DNA of 64,000 nt from Gyrodactylus bullatarudis (GCA_012064415.1 SSNU01000299.1:8877-72876), one strand, 5' to 3'. Counted from the first letter of the stretch, positions 1 to 12,618 are shown. Notes: generated by a model not told the origin, from the letters alone. Program-made: numbers and translations.

Positions 1-351
1 CGCACTTGATAAATCCTTTTCCCTCGCACGACAAGACAGGCTTTGGTCGACTTGGTAGAGAATGGAAAAACTTCCTTCATTCGCTAAATGTCCCGTCTGA
101 TGTAGATGGTTCTGCACCGCACTATTGTGTTTGGGCCTAAGATGTTCATTTACTCTTTCTCCTAGTGTTCTCGATGTTTGGCTGACATACTTTGAATCAA
201 ATGTACAGGTGAAGAGATAAATTACTCCTTTCTTCCTCAACTTTGGAATTGGATCCTTATTTCGCCCATTCAAGAGCTTCGTGGTCTTCTGTATGATTTG
301 GAACGTACCTGGGAACGTATGCTTTATTATGTGGGCCACAACTGTAATATA
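1..351 (-). CDS. PLE GIY-YIG endonuclease fragment, runs off left edge
   Basis: Open frame of 117 codons read leftward from a TAA at 352-354 and continuing past base 1. It carries the GIY-YIG nuclease core: GVIYLFTC, then YVSQTSRTLGERVNEH, the usual GxY...YxGQT.R.L..R..EH layout but with Ser in place of the Gly of YIG. The stretch before it (AHIIKHTFPGTFQII) fits the linker between reverse transcriptase and endonuclease in Penelope-like elements. The enzyme would nick target DNA for retroelement insertion. Bases 1-134 are identical, in reverse complement, to 12632-12766, so this is the same PLE family as the copy at 12.6 kb. No start codon is visible; the reverse transcriptase part is missing beyond the stop. 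Confidence 0.85.
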
Positions 352-400
352 TTAGATGAAGTTCGACAATATTACCGTTCTAAAATATTTTACTACATTC

Positions 401-772
401 TTTTTGCTATAATGTTACCCAAAAACTTAGTTTTCTCACAAGCAAAAATTTTTGTGATAGCTTTAAAAAAAGATAATTATAAAGATTTGAAAATCATCGG
501 TTTAAGATAGAAATTCAAATTCAAATTGATGTTACCTACATTTAATAGGAAAATTGCTATTGAAGAATCTGAAATCCTTAATAAATGGTACAGTACCATA
601 TCCTTCTTCCAAAGCCTCAGTCTGACGTTTCTAAAATGATATGGTCAAATCCCTACTTTATAGGATTGATTCAACTAAATTTATTTCACAATAAACAACT
701 TAATCGAGCAACGCAATGCAAAAATTTTTGACTGTGAGAAAACTAAGTTCTTGGGTAACATTATAGCAAAAA
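401..772. repeat. Foldback MITE, ~55-bp arms
   Basis: Left arm 401-455 (TTTTTGCTATAATGTTACCC onward) is inverted at 718-772. The open frame at 298-510 overlaps this repeat and looks fortuitous. Superfamily unknown; it contains GTTACC near each end but the flanks are part of the inverted repeat too. Confidence 0.7.
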
Positions 773-801
773 GTTATTATAGCTAGTTAAAATTTGAGGG
801 A

Positions 802-905
802 TAATGTTAAACATTGTATACACTGTTCAAAGTGTACACATTGGTCGTAACATATACATTGACGGTCAGTGTATACATTGTACGGAACATATATATAGTT
901 ATCAG
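802..905. repeat. Solo ends of a GTTAC-type MITE
   Basis: Bases about 808-848 end in GTGTACACATTGGTCGTAAC followed by ATATA. They are the reverse complement of the left end of the MITE at 10869 and match its right end at 11195-11225. A second similar stretch ends GTACGGAAC|ATATATATA at about 892. Only the ends remain. Confidence 0.6.
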
Positions 906-1237
906 CATTGATTCTTCAAGTATTTTTCAATCTCAATAGAATTATAACTTTGGAAAATTACGATACTTTATCTAATTTCCTCAGAATTCTAGATTGAGTA
1001 TTTTTTGAAAAATATGTTTTCATCAATGTTGCATACATATTAAGATTATTATAATCTTATTATTGAGTATTTATAGGAACTAATTGCAGGTCATAAATGT
1101 TAACGTTTATTGAAGATTTATAAATTATTCAGTTAAAACTACCAAATTCATGCACAAAATATTTCCTGCTCATATTTTTCTGTGATTTTAATCTCAAGAT
1201 CAAGCTTATCATATTATAATACTCTTTTAATATATAG

Positions 1238-1442
1238 TGGTCGACAAAAAAAAGTATCCAGTCTAAATTCTTATTAACTTCTATATATGAACTCTTAATA
1301 AAATAACCTATACATCATTCGATAGAAAAAAAAAAGTTCTATCTGTGTATGAACTTGTTTGTATTTTTAATTCATTAATAGCCTTTTCAATTCCGTTTTA
1401 ATAGTTCCCTCTGAATTGTAAAACGACAAATCAAAAGTATCC
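1238..1442. repeat. Tc1 terminal repeat with internal direct repeat
   Basis: This is the outer end of the Tc1 copy that follows. GTCGACAAAAAAAAGTATCC at about 1242 is echoed by GACAAATCAAAAGTATCC at 1425-1442, an IR/DR layout as in some Tc1 elements, where each inverted repeat holds two transposase-binding repeats. I cannot find the matching repeat at the other end (beyond 2466). Confidence 0.6.
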
Positions 1443-1446
1443 ATTT

Positions 1447-2466
1447 TTATTTTGTAAAATCTCCGTTGTTTTGAACAACACTCAGACATCTTTTAGGCAT
1501 GGAATAGTAAAGACCTTCAACTGTGTCTTTGTCTATAGAAATCCATTCCTTGATTATGGCTTCAGTCAAATCTTTCTTATTCAAAAATATTTTCCCGTTC
1601 GAATAAACTTTTCGAGTTAGAATTCCCCAAAGATTCTCGATTGGGTTTAAATCCGGGCTGCGTGCGGGCCAAGATAATAAATTGATATTGTTATCTGAAA
1701 ACCACTTTTTAGTCGAAGCAGATCGATGGCAAGGCGCATTATCTTGTTGAAAAACTAGCATCTCTTTTTCGATTTCCTTCTTGAACGGTAAAACTTGATC
1801 TTCAAGTAACTTTTGGTAAGAATTTGAATTCAATTTTTCGTCTATTACAACCAAGTTGCCTGTATTTTTCGATGTAATAAAAGCCCAAACCATGATACTG
1901 CCACCTCCGAATCCACGCTTGATACGTGTCGGCTTAGGCAATGATTTATCTATCCAGCAAGAAGTGAGACCATCTGGACCATCTAAATTGAATTTTTTTC
2001 ATCTGAGAAAATAATCTTTGACCATTCCTGGTTTTCAATTATTCTTTTTGATGTCCAATCTTTCCTAGAATTCTTGTCTTGTTCACTCAGGTTAGGAATG
2101 TTTCTAGGTCTTCCCCAAAAGATTTCAGGAATTTTTTTTCGGATAACGCTGTATTGTCCTTGTACTAACTGACAAGTTGAGCTCAGATTTTATTTGCAAG
2201 GCAGAAAATCTTTTCTTAGTGGCAAGAAATTTTATTTTCCCTTGTAGATTAGATATTGAAATCTTCCGACTTTGTTTTTTCTTATCTTTTTGGGGGGATT
2301 TCAGATTGAGTAATGAGCTTATTGAGCGATGGGTACATCCAATTTTCTTGGCAGTTTGTCGCATGCTCATACCGTCCTTTATCAAGTTTAGAGCAAGAAT
2401 TTTGTCCTCATTACTCAACTTCGAGTATTTTGACTTAAGAACAGTAGTTGACATTTTTTTCAGCAA
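1447..2466 (-). pseudogene. Tc1 transposase (DD34E), frameshifted
   Basis: DNA cut-and-paste transposase. The N-terminal part (2125-2466, 113 codons) holds a helix-turn-helix (MRQTAKKIGCTHRSISSLL). The C-terminal part (1447-1941) has GGGSIMVW, then FQQDNAPCH, with the second catalytic Asp 34 residues before the Glu of NPIENLWG, which is the Tc1 spacing. The first catalytic Asp (FSDEK) lies in the joining stretch at about 1990. Two frameshifts break the gene: one in a run of eight A near 2130, one in a run of seven A at about 1990 just after the first Asp. Length without breaks is near the usual 340 residues. Element is inactive. The rightward open frame at 2177-2497 is only its shadow. Confidence 0.92.
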
Positions 2467-2499
2467 TTTTTTCCGATTTTTATCGAAAAAGAGCTAAAA

Positions 2500-3699
2500 G
2501 AGTATATTGCAAATAATCTTCGTATTGATGAATTATTTCGAAAGGCAGTTGAATATTTTACGAAAACCCAAATATTATTGTGAAACAGTAAATAATTCTA
2601 AATTTATTTATTATTATTAAAAAAACCTTTAGTCACCAAAGTTGCATACATATTCAGATAATGCTATTCTGATATGGTAATAATATTATTTCATATTTAT
2701 AATATCATAATTTTTAAATATGATCAAGTCCTAGCAGGGACATTTTCTAGCAATTTTCTAGCTTAGAAACAGTATTTACTATAAACGTATTCGGTGAAAT
2801 TTTTTTTGAGAATTCAAAAGAGTTATCATGTGATCATCACTATTGATTTTGATTCCTGCTGAGATAAGATGGATCTAACAGCTGAGTTTAGACTTGAGAT
2901 TTTATTTTTTTATCAAAATAAAGACAAATCGTCTGTTATGGGTTAAAAATTGGCTTCAAGGGATCTAACTAATATGAATATGTTAGTAAAGTGCCAAAAT
3001 TTCATAAGACAGTTGAAATTGTGACTTATTTAACTTATTACTTCTAAATATGCATTTTTTAATAGTGAAGGAAATTTGTTATAATTTATTTTATTTAATT
3101 TTGGAAGAAATCTGATTGGTTTAATTTTTTAATTGGACACTTTCAAGTATCTTAAGTTTTTCTCCAGAAGAAGAATATAACTGTGTGAGTTCAATCCATC
3201 CATTAGAAAAATCTGAATACTTTTTTTATCCTGATTTGAAATTCATCAGATCAACTCGGACTGATATATAGCTTGTAAACAAATGAAATTAAGAGGATTT
3301 AATGGATGGGTTAAACAATTATGCTTAAAACTTTCTCCTCTTGAAGATGGCATAAGCCTTGTAAGTAGATTTTGACTAATAAAAATAATAGAATTTCAGA
3401 AATTTTTTTTTACCACAATTTTGGGTTTCTCGAAAGGGGAATTTACCGTCGTCTGTCGGACATGGTATTCTCCTGCAATAATCTGTGATTATTTCCGTTA
3501 TAATTAATCAAATAGCACAGTGTTATTTTGAGGAATAATATAAACTTCCATTATGGTTTGTTTTTTTCTATCTTATTAAGTCTTACAAAATTATTTCTTT
3601 TATGGATCCCCCGTAAAGTCAGTTTGTTTTAGCGTTATGGTAAGGGATTATTTCACTCATGGTCTGTTTATATTTATATCCATTTTTTTCATTAAAACT
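2500..3699. other. No gene recognised
   Basis: AT-rich. A stretch at 2725-2765 (CAAGTCCTAGCAGGGA plus TTCTAGC) recurs at 60655-60695, and GTTGCATACATATT recurs at 1028 and 2642. A short run of codons at 2869-2990 is not recognisable. Confidence 0.5.
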
Positions 3700-4075
3700 C
3701 TTTATCATTTCTTGAGGCTCTGGTGTCCCTCAAACTATCTCTGTTGCATTTATGTTATCAAAACCAACTTTTGGTAGAAATTGATCGACGACATGGGAAG
3801 TTATACTGTTGAAAAATAAAATTTGAATTCTCGAGCTTCAGAAGGTAGTATATTCTCTTTTAAAACTTTTTGATATGAATATAAATCATGTTTATGATCA
3901 AAAACAACCAAACAGCCAACATTTTTGTATGTAATAAAACCATACCATTACAGTTCCTCCACCAAATACTCTCTTAGTCCTAGTTGACTATGGTGCAGAT
4001 TTGTCAATACAACATACACTGAGGCCATCTGGCCCAACATAAAATAACCATACAACAACAAGTTTTCAAAGTAAA
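3700..4075 (-). pseudogene. Tc1 transposase relic
   Basis: Reading leftward gives VGPDGLSVCCIDKSAP, a stop, STRTKRVFGGGTVMVW, then shifted and stop-laden sequence. This matches the GPDG and GGGSIMVW block of the Tc1 copy at 1447-2466, so it is an older relative of that family. The third catalytic region is not visible. Long dead. Confidence 0.75.
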
Positions 4076-5210
4076 ATCTTCTTTTTGCCACCCGTATATA
4101 TAAAATTACAAGCCAAAAATATGCATTTTAAGTAAATTCTTAAGAAGATATAATGTTTTTTTTCAATACTTACGATTTTTCAATATTACTAGGATAATTT
4201 CAAGCTTGAATATTCTGGAAATTCAATTTATATCAACTATAAGCTGTCAAATTGAAATTATCTTGACACTATTATTCAAAACGTATTATTTGAGTTATTG
4301 TAATCTGAGAATCAAAAGAAATTTGATAAAACTAAGGCATTAGCGTTGAATAACACTGTACTACAAATTTAAATGTGATTTTTGTTATTTTGACGCGCTG
4401 AATTCAATAATGTAAACCGTTAATTGATTGACTTGCGAATTTCCACGCAAATTGGATCTCACGATCATTCAAATAATTATTCTATTTCAACTTAGGAAGA
4501 ACCTTGGGTATCTCATAATCTGAATCTTACTCTCCAAATTGAATCCTGGAAATAAATTAAAGAATTAAAATTACCCAAGCAAAAATACACGGAAATGATA
4601 GTTCTTCAAATTAAACTCACGCTTCTGAGACCATTGTTCTGATAAATAATTTTTTCATTTGCTCATTTTATTGTAATCTCAGTCTTTGTTTGCAGGGGTT
4701 TTCCTATTACAATATGTTATTAAAATGAAAATATGCTTGAACTGCACTAACTAAACAGATCTCTGATATCCAACTGATATCTGATGCAATATATACAATA
4801 AATAAATACGTTCTTCAATATTAAGATCGAATATGAGCGCAAGACAAGTTCAGTATAAGAGGATAGGAGATGATATTTCTAATATTATTTCATCATATTC
4901 TCATGTGATAAACAATAAAATTTACTAGTTGGCGTTCAAACAATGTGATGTTCTTTCATTTAAAATACACATGGGACTCAAAATGAAATCAAAGCAAGGG
5001 TAAGTCTTGGATATAAATCTTGGTTTTCTCTAATATATATTAATATTTATTTGAAGTGTACATTTATGTTTATTTGGGAGAAATTTAGAAAAAAATATTT
5101 GTTTCGTATACCATGAAAACTTATAAGTAATAATATTTTGACCTTAGTGCTCGAAAAACCTATGGATTTAAAGGTATTATTAAAATATCTTAATAACCAT
5201 ACTTAATACA
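4076..5210. other. No gene recognised
   Basis: AT-rich. TTCATTTAAAATACACATG at about 4957 recurs at about 8038, so a dispersed repeat is present; no coding or RNA feature seen. Confidence 0.5.
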
Positions 5211-5218
5211 GTAGTACT

Positions 5219-6382
5219 GTCCGTAATAACTGTTATCCCTCTCCTCACTACCCCTCTAAAAAGATTTTTGGAGCATGTAACTACTATAAAGTAGACACGA
5301 ATGCTCAATTTTGGACCTAAATCTTGATTTTGGAGATTTCAGGCTCATTTGAAAGAGGATTTTTTTCTGATCAAATCTGTTGCGGGCTATGAAAGTGTAT
5401 TTCGACAGGAACTTGTTGAAATTTGCTTGTTAAACATCCTAAGCTAGGAGAATAACTTTCATCTTAATATTTCTGATAAATTTTCTTTAGGGTGGGGTAT
5501 CACAAAATTTCACACACACAGGACCCCATCATTTTTATTTTCATTCCTATCTTAGCTTTTGATGAACTTTCTCAAGGGTGGGTTTCCATTGATTTTCAAT
5601 GGTACTGCAATAGAATTGTACATTTGTATACCTCAAAATCAAATAGGAAGGAGTGCAATTCTGTATCAATGTGATGTCGGATAAAAATTTCATCTTGTTT
5701 ATTATCATGAAACACGGCTTACGACGTGACGTCACTACTCTTGTTAATGAGGGTCAAACCTCAGCTGGAATTTCATCAATTCTTGGAATAGGTTTGGCAC
5801 GGGTTAAGTATTTCAGAAGTACTAACGTTGTTAAATCCTCTAATCAAAAGTTTTTTGATGAAATCAAATTTTTTTAACTGACGCATGACAAACTTATATC
5901 TTTCAACGTGCTTCATAAAAAATTGCATGACAAGCAGATTAGTGAAAATAAGAAAGATGGGGTCCTGTGTGAAAATTTACAATGAACGTTGTTGAATCAT
6001 GATAGCAGACCCCTTTATTCACACGTTCAATCATAAATACTGAAAGGGGAGTTCACTACAAAATACGTCTTTCGATTACGTCATAGATAAGAAAAAAACG
6101 GGAGTCTGAAAAAAGATTTGATTTGTACAATTCTATTGCAGTACCATTGAAAATCAATGGAAACCCACCCTTGAGAAAGTTCATCAAAAGCTAAGATAGG
6201 AATGAAAATAAAAACGATGGGGTCCTGTGTGTGTGAAATTTTGTGATACCCCACCCTAAAGAAAATCAAGATTTAGGTCCAAAATTGAGCATTCGTGTCT
6301 ACTTTATAGTAGTTACATGCTCCAAAAATCTTTTTAGAGGGGTAGAGAGGAGAGGGATAATTTTTTGACAGTTATTACGGAG
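5219..6382. mobile_element. hAT-type foldback element with 8-bp target duplication
   Basis: Long inverted arms: 5219-5345 pairs with about 6266-6382, and 5485-5615 pairs with about 6115-6260. Ends are GTCCGTAATAACTG and, inverted, CTCCGTAATAACTG. The element is flanked on both sides by GTAGTACT (5211-5218 and 6383-6390). An 8-bp duplication fits hAT (also P or Merlin); the ends do not settle which. The open frames inside (5492-5674, 5547-5735, 6081-6269) are mirror images of one another caused by the arms and are not genes. No transposase, so non-autonomous. Confidence 0.82.
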
Positions 6383-6748
6383 GTAGTACTTTACTACCAA
6401 TCATTAGATTTAATATTTTTTCTAATTTGCTAGGCAATAAAAATTATTATCGTATCACTCACTATAGTGAAGATACTGTATCTCCGTTAGTTTAACTAGT
6501 TGTTAAATAAAAATAGGTTCAACTAGAGCTACTGTAAGATAAATATAAATCAGAAGTCTCATTAGTGTCTAGCATCCCCTCGGCAGTTCTAGATAAGTCT
6601 GATAGTTGGCTAATAGAGAGCCTTCTTCCTATCGAAATACTCTAGCATTATTCAGGAAAACAAGCAGAAGACTCATTAGAGTCCAGCAAAGCTCGATGTT
6701 GAATAAATAAGTAGTTAGGATAAAATTTTACACAAACAAAGATAACGT

Positions 6749-6945
6749 GGGTCGGACTAAATGGTTGAGTGCTTGCCCAGCATAAGACCTGAGGTTCGAT
6801 TCTCGGAGCACGCTTAAGGCTGACGATCCCTAATGAGGGTGAAACTATAGAATAAGTTCTCGCTTTGTCTTTGGATTTGTTAAATTTTATTGTAAGTTTC
6901 ATTAAGTTAGTCATTTGAGGTTCAACTAGACCTACTGTAAAATAA
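6749..6945 (+). repeat. tRNA-derived SINE
   Basis: Head of about 65 bases with a polymerase III A-box-like TGGTTGAGTGC and a B box GGTTCGATTCT. The body has TTCTCGCTTTGTCTTTGG and the tail TCAACTAGACCTACTGTAAAA. The tail motif recurs at 6515-6540, and the B box, body and tail recur at 61300-61556. The open frame at 6648-6914 on the other strand is a shadow. Confidence 0.7.
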
Positions 6946-7096
6946 AAATAACACTGTTGGATAGAGTAGAAAATTTCAGGTATCTTTTAACGTTTATAAT
7001 ATTTTATTACCCCTCATCTCTCAATATTTTCCCAGCGTTATTTTTCAGAATTCAATAAGAAACTCATTGTGAGGATTCAGAAATCAACTGAATATT

Positions 7097-7136
7097 TAGT
7101 AATAAAGCTTATATTTCGCCGGATCTCTTCAGACTA
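7097..7136 (-). ncRNA. Hammerhead ribozyme (PLE type)
   Basis: Minus strand: UAGU, CUGAAGA, GAUCCGGC, GAAA, a stem III of AUA/UAU with an inner AA/UU around GC, U17, then ACUA. Stem I UAGU/ACUA pairs fully (4 bp). Position 7 is A instead of U, which the fold tolerates. Self-cleaving ribozymes of this kind occur in the terminal repeats of Penelope-like elements. No PLE coding piece adjoins it here. Confidence 0.75.
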
Positions 7137-7431
7137 TTCCACCGGCTTGATATATATAGTAAAATTCAACAGATAAATATCATTTTTCATCCTCTGGTTG
7201 GTTGAAATCAATATTATCCACTGATGGAGGGGAGGGAGAAGATCATACTGTTAGTCACCACGGTCATTATTTTCTCTTCACATATCTGTCTATTAGGGGT
7301 GTTATTTTAATTTGACTAGTTAAATTTAACTAGTTAAACTAACGGAGATACAGTATCTTCACTATAGTAAGTGATACGAGATTAATTTTTATTGCATAGC
7401 AAAATAGAAAAAAATATTAAATCTAATAAAG

Positions 7432-8635
7432 TAAAAATATTACATAAAGTTCATTTTTGAGTATAAATAATGGCTAAATATTAGATTTAAACACCAAATT
7501 TTACCTTCACTTGAATACGATTGGTTGGACCCTTCTTCACCCTCATTCGTTAATATTATTGGGACAGAGAGGTATAAAAGACTTTATCTCATGAAATAAA
7601 TGCCTCTCGTGTCATCTTGTGTGTAATTGACTGTACTTGAATTTTTTTTCATATTCCTTTCTCATTTTACCCCGAAATATTTAAAAGGGTGCATAGAAGA
7701 TTCAATTAAATTCTTTGAATATTTTTTGTATAACTTGTTATAATTTTCTTACTGTTGAGATAATTTACTAGGTTAAAATAAACATTTAAAAAATATTTTT
7801 TTCAGTTAAGTTTACGAAAATCCTAATAATTCCTTTAAATAAAGTTTAAGCTAACATCTGACCTGAATTATCTGAATTTATTGTGGTAAAATTGTATTAA
7901 TTTTCACAAAAAGCATCTTAACAAGACTAAGTCAATTGAACTAGCATGCCACATATTAGGCATTCACATTTCTATATCTGAATTTCACGAGTATTAAACG
8001 TTTGTTGATAATTTTAGCTAGATCAGGCTGATCTTCCTTCATTTAAAATACACATGTAAAGATTTGAATTTTGCGCCAATAATGTCTGAATATTCCTCAA
8101 AAATACTGTATTTTCAATAAGAAACACGTTTTCTATCTTCGAATATTATTTTTTCCATTGACGAAAAACAAAATTATTCATTAAATGCTAAGCTAATTTT
8201 ATGAATCCATAATTTTGGATCTTTGCAACAATTTAGTATTATTGGTTCTTGCTGTTTTTTCCTGCTGTTGCGTACTATTTCAGTGGTCGAAACTACACTC
8301 AAATTACTCACATGAAGAAACGTTATTTGAATATTTCTCATACCCGACTAGTTTTAAATAGTCTTCTCCTAAGATTGGTTTGAAGGGAATAATGTATGCT
8401 GTGATTTGCCGAAAGGCTACTATGCAAAATTTGCATAGAAAAGTAGAAATGCTTGAATTTAACTACTTGTCGATAAACTTGAAGTTAAATGTGATAGATT
8501 TTTCATGCAAGACTATTGCTAAAATAAGTTTTTTGACTATATAATTCAAAATTAATAATTTTATTATCAATTACATTTTTAATATTGCACTGGATTTCAA
8601 AACCATGGGAGTGTTGAGTATTAGGAGACGAACGG
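7432..8635. other. No gene recognised
   Basis: AT-rich; only the dispersed TTCATTTAAAATACACATG repeat at about 8038 stands out. Confidence 0.5.
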
Positions 8636-8692
8636 GGGTTCTGGCCTAGTGGTTAGAAGCGTTGCCTCACAACGTTGAAGACCTGGGTTTGA
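8636..8692 (+). repeat. tRNA-like sequence, probable SINE head
   Basis: Contains TGGCCTAGTGGTTAGAAGC (A box), an anticodon-arm-like GCGTT/AACGT around GCCTCAC (Glu-like CTC), and GACCTGGGTTTGA (B box region). After the B box the sequence turns to AAAAAAAGG, so there is no acceptor-stem 3' strand. It is not a working tRNA gene. Confidence 0.65.
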
Positions 8693-10868
8693 AAAAAAGG
8701 AAGGGAAAATGTGAGAGTGAAAATAATAGTTTTTGATTGGCTGTTGAGATTCTTGAGATCTTTTGACCATATATATTTAAACAGAATATGACACGATTTT
8801 GATTGTCTTAAAAATTTATGAGCATGAAATTCTCTTTTCACACAGGTTGTCTTACTCCAGAGAGCTTCAAATGAATTGAAGGCGATCTTATCCAGTAAGC
8901 TTCTTGATTGAAGTTTCGAATTCCGATTTAATCACGATCTGAATTTGAAGTTCGTTTTCTTGACCAATTGAATTACCTGATTTCTTATCTTCCCTTTGAG
9001 CTTATTTTCGTAAATCGTCATACCTTAGAATTTTTTCAACTTATTATTTTTTGAGGCCCCAGTAATCAAGCTGCAATATCAGCATAAAAGAATGATTAAC
9101 TAATCGGATGTTTCAATTTATCCTAAATAAAAAAAATATTTTCAAAAATAATCTCACGCCACCAATACTGTTCGTTGGCTAAAAAAATATTATATCAAAA
9201 TTTCTTAATCAAAAGTTTTCACAAATGACTTGTTTATTATGTTATGCTTCAAAAACGATGTTTTATTTCTATATTAAGTTTCATAAGAGATAATTAATAA
9301 TTCCCTAATTTTCCCTGTGATACTCACTCAGCTTGATCTCTTTTTGAAAAATAGTTATAACATCAGTTCTAATTTATAAATAATTTATGAGTTGATTCGA
9401 TCATCTCAAATTATTCTTTATTAATTATTTTCTCTACGAACTTTTTATCGATTCTAAAAATGAATTTAAATATTCGGTTAACTCAGTTCTTGAAAATATT
9501 CAAAATAAGTCATATTAATAAGTTTAAAAAAATTATTATTATATTTAATTTACCTGATCTATGAGCTGAACTTACATTTCATTAATACTCCTATATCCAA
9601 GAAAATGTTTTCATTTTTCCTATAAAAATGATGTTTGTAATATATTATCTTTGAGATTTTTCAACCTCGAGAGATACAGTTTTTGTTTTTAATTTTTAGC
9701 TTGTTGAATTAAATTTTTATAAATCAAAAATTTTAACCATATTTTACTACTGAAATCCATTCCTTATGACTTTATCCCCAAAAGTTACCCTTTACTTACT
9801 TTAGCTAGGCACTTGTACCAGTATCTTTATCTACATTTTGGACATTGAAATTTCTGTTCAAGAACATTACATCGAAAACAGAACACCTATTATGATACTT
9901 GAAAATTCATGAAAAACACATGCTAATGTTAATTCAACACCTTAAATTTCACAGAAGTATTTAAATATCGTCAAGGCAAACTTTTAGATTCATGATCATT
10001 TCAAACAACAAAAAAGTAAACCACCAAGAAAAGTATTATCAAATTTATAGAAAATAAAAATCATTACTCACAGAATTTTCATTCTAAAAAAGTAGTTTTG
10101 AAACACAAAATAGTTTCAGTTTATTCATTGGTTGAATCCTTGAAACTATATTCAAGCAAATGCAGTTAATACTTTAACTACTTACTGATTTTGCATTTGA
10201 CTAATTATAAAAATAATGATGATAATAGTAGTATCATTTATTTTCAGATAACGAGATAAACAAATTATATTAATGAATTTATTATTATATTATTTAGTTC
10301 TCAGCTACAATTTAGAATAATAACTACGGTAAATAAAAAATCAAGCGATCATTTAAATGGTCTTGCTTTAAAAAAATTGCTATAGAAAATTCACACAAAA
10401 GAATCATCCCCAAAGCATCACAAGAGCTTTGTTGCCAATAAATGCATTACTCACATTAAATGCAAATAGCTGAATATAAATTTAATTTCTAATCTGCTGG
10501 GATATATTTAATTGCTTAAAACCAATATACAAATTTTCGGTTTACATTTGTTTCGAACACAAACACTTACTGTAGTTTATCTCTATATTTGAGAAAGAGT
10601 ATATCCATATGTATATACTTAAAAACTAGCTACTTACAAATCTTTTTGGATTCTGATTTTAAAAAATTATGCATTAAGTATCATTCAACATCTCATGAAT
10701 TCCAGCTAAAATCAATTCTTTATATCAAATCGACCATTGCATTAATTTTGATCACAATTTAAAAAATCGCATCTTAGCAAACACAGGTGTATGAAATTGA
10801 TTACGCTAATAACTCATGAATAATGAATATTCATTAAATTCAAAATTAAACATTAGAATTTTTTATAT
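8693..10868. other. No gene recognised
   Basis: Over 2 kb of AT-rich sequence with no coding frame, terminal repeat or RNA motif I can support. The open frame at 8653-8841 (-) runs through the tRNA-like sequence and is not a gene. Confidence 0.5.
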
Positions 10869-11225
10869 TTTACGACCAATGTGTACACTTTGAACAGTAT
10901 ATACAATGTTAAACTTTTTAAGAGTTAGAAATTTTATTTTGAATAATTTTTTCAGGAATCTTTACTGATTATTATTACAAGCTGATATTACTGAGAAAAA
11001 ACTTTGACTAACTTAAATTCAGATCTTTATTACACAGAAATCTATTGGTATATTCTGATGTATTGGTCATAAAAATGAAAAAAATGTTTCTTTGACCTAT
11101 AGGAATGTTACTTATTTTAAGTTAACCAATGAGAGTCTGGGTACATAGCACAAAATCTTCATTAAAATTCCAATTCCATGTCTTTTATTGAGAATGTATA
11201 CACAAGTGTACACATTGGTCATAAC
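10869..11225. mobile_element. GTTAC-family MITE (357 bp)
   Basis: Left end TTTACGACCAATGTGTACAC and right end GTGTACACATTGGTCATAAC are inverted copies, flanked by TATAT and ATATATA. Same sequence family as the solo end at 808-848. No coding capacity. Confidence 0.7.
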
Positions 11226-11266
11226 ATATATATGTATGTAATCTAGAAACTAAAAAGAATGTATAT

Positions 11267-11653
11267 GTTACAATGGAAATGGGAAATCAGTGAGCAGACA
11301 GAAAACACTAGTGAAAGTTGGAAACTAGTGAAAATGGGAAATGTATTAAATTTTTCTCATTTTCACTGGTTTTTTCCCTGAAATCATTTATCAAGTGTCT
11401 ATTCCAAATATATTCTTGAATGGTTTATTCATGTTATACCAACCGGAGAGATAAATAAAAATACTAGAAAATAATCTATACGTGTAACCCACAGTGTATG
11501 ACATGAGTAAAACCATTCGTTCAAATATTTGGAATAGATAATATATGATTTCAGGGAAAATCAGTGTATCTCCCATTTTCACCAAGGTTTCACTAGTTTT
11601 CCATTCTAGTGTTTTCTGTCTGCTCACTCATTTCCACTCATTTTCACTGTAAC
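11267..11653. mobile_element. GTTAC-family foldback MITE (387 bp)
   Basis: Left end GTTACAATGGAAATGGG and inverted right end GTTACAGTGAAAATGAG, arms of about 120 bp including GAGCAGACAGAAAACACTAG on both sides. Flanks GTATAT and AAATATA. The end sequence is close to that of the 34555-35391 element. The open frame 11391-11627 lies in an arm and is not a gene. Confidence 0.8.
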
Positions 11654-12446
11654 AAATATACTTTTCGAGTTTCTAGATTTCACCTATCATACATTTTTTA
11701 TATTTTTTATTGATGTTAGTTTGTTTCTTTTCTGTGTAAACTTAAATTACAATTTTTAACAAAAACAGTATCCTGGTTATGCTCGTTCTTTTTCTTCAGT
11801 TTAGGGATTTTCAGAAACTCACCTATTTTGATAAATCCTTAAAATTACAGTAGAATTTTTCACACTTAAAAATAAATTTTTTTTGAAGTAGAGCAAAGCA
11901 TCTCATGCATATTATCTACATCAGCAGAAATATTAATATCATTGAGGTTTTAGAAAAAGGTGATTATTGATTATTTCAGTACTCCTCATTAGACTTTATA
12001 CATTGAAAAATTAAACAACCTCTGATTAAATCAATGTGATTTTGAGGAATTCTCAGGGAAAACCTCAAAAATAGAATATTTCCACTGACGCCAATTAATA
12101 CTTCGATTTTCATAGAAGATGATTATTGTTTACCAAACAAAGGTCGGAAATTATTAATTTTATTCTTATAAAGTATCTCACTGATTTTTAACTCTCATGT
12201 ATCTGGTATAAAATATATATGCTCAATTTTAATATGTTAGATGCTTAAGAACATCAATTCTGAGCTAAGCCATCGTAGTCATGTCTTGAAAAGATAACTA
12301 GCATCTATTTATTTTTCCAAAACATGCTCAATTTATTTTATTGGATATTTTTTATTTGAATATCGATTTGAAAAGAACGATTCTGATTAATCAGTATCGT
12401 ATACAAATGTATATGATTTCATGTATGATATATTTTTCTTCTTTTG
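11654..12446. other. No gene recognised
   Basis: AT-rich with no supported feature. The sequence just before 12447 lacks the hammerhead that precedes the matching repeat at 13411. Confidence 0.5.
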
Positions 12447-12618
12447 TTTCTATTTTCCTTTAACTTATTATTATTATTTTTGTACATGATAACTATTTTT
12501 ATATGAAAATGTTGAATGTGAAGCAGAACTTATGAATTGTTCAATAAATTTCATTTCATATACATCGTATATGGTGTAAAAGCATATCGTATACAAAATT
12601 ATGATTGAATCTACCAAT
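12447..12618 (+). repeat. PLE terminal repeat, left copy (172 bp)
   Basis: Direct repeat of 13411-13582, apparently differing at one base. It includes GAAAATGTTGAATGTGAAGC and AATAAATTTCATTTC. Related shorter copies occur at 42050-42165, 43612-43680 (-) and 50040-50105. Direct repeats around a 5'-truncated PLE are typical of the pseudo-LTR arrangement of these elements. Confidence 0.8.

Larger units (their letters stand above)
6401..7431. repeat. Foldback element, ~100-bp arms, with nested insertions
   Basis: Arm 6403-6501 (ATTAGATTTAATATT...TTAACTAGTT) is inverted at 7328-7428. The interior holds a SINE and, on the minus strand, a PLE hammerhead ribozyme. It abuts the hAT-type element on its left with only 10-20 bases between, so elements have stacked here. 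Confidence 0.75.

Noticed and set aside
2177..2497. 106-codon open frame on the plus strand
   Set aside because: Antisense shadow of the Tc1 transposase N-terminus.
5492..6269. Three similar open frames on both strands
   Set aside because: They are the same inverted arm read in both directions inside the hAT-type element.
8636..8692. A functional tRNA gene
   Set aside because: No acceptor-stem 3' strand; sequence runs into poly-A after the B box.
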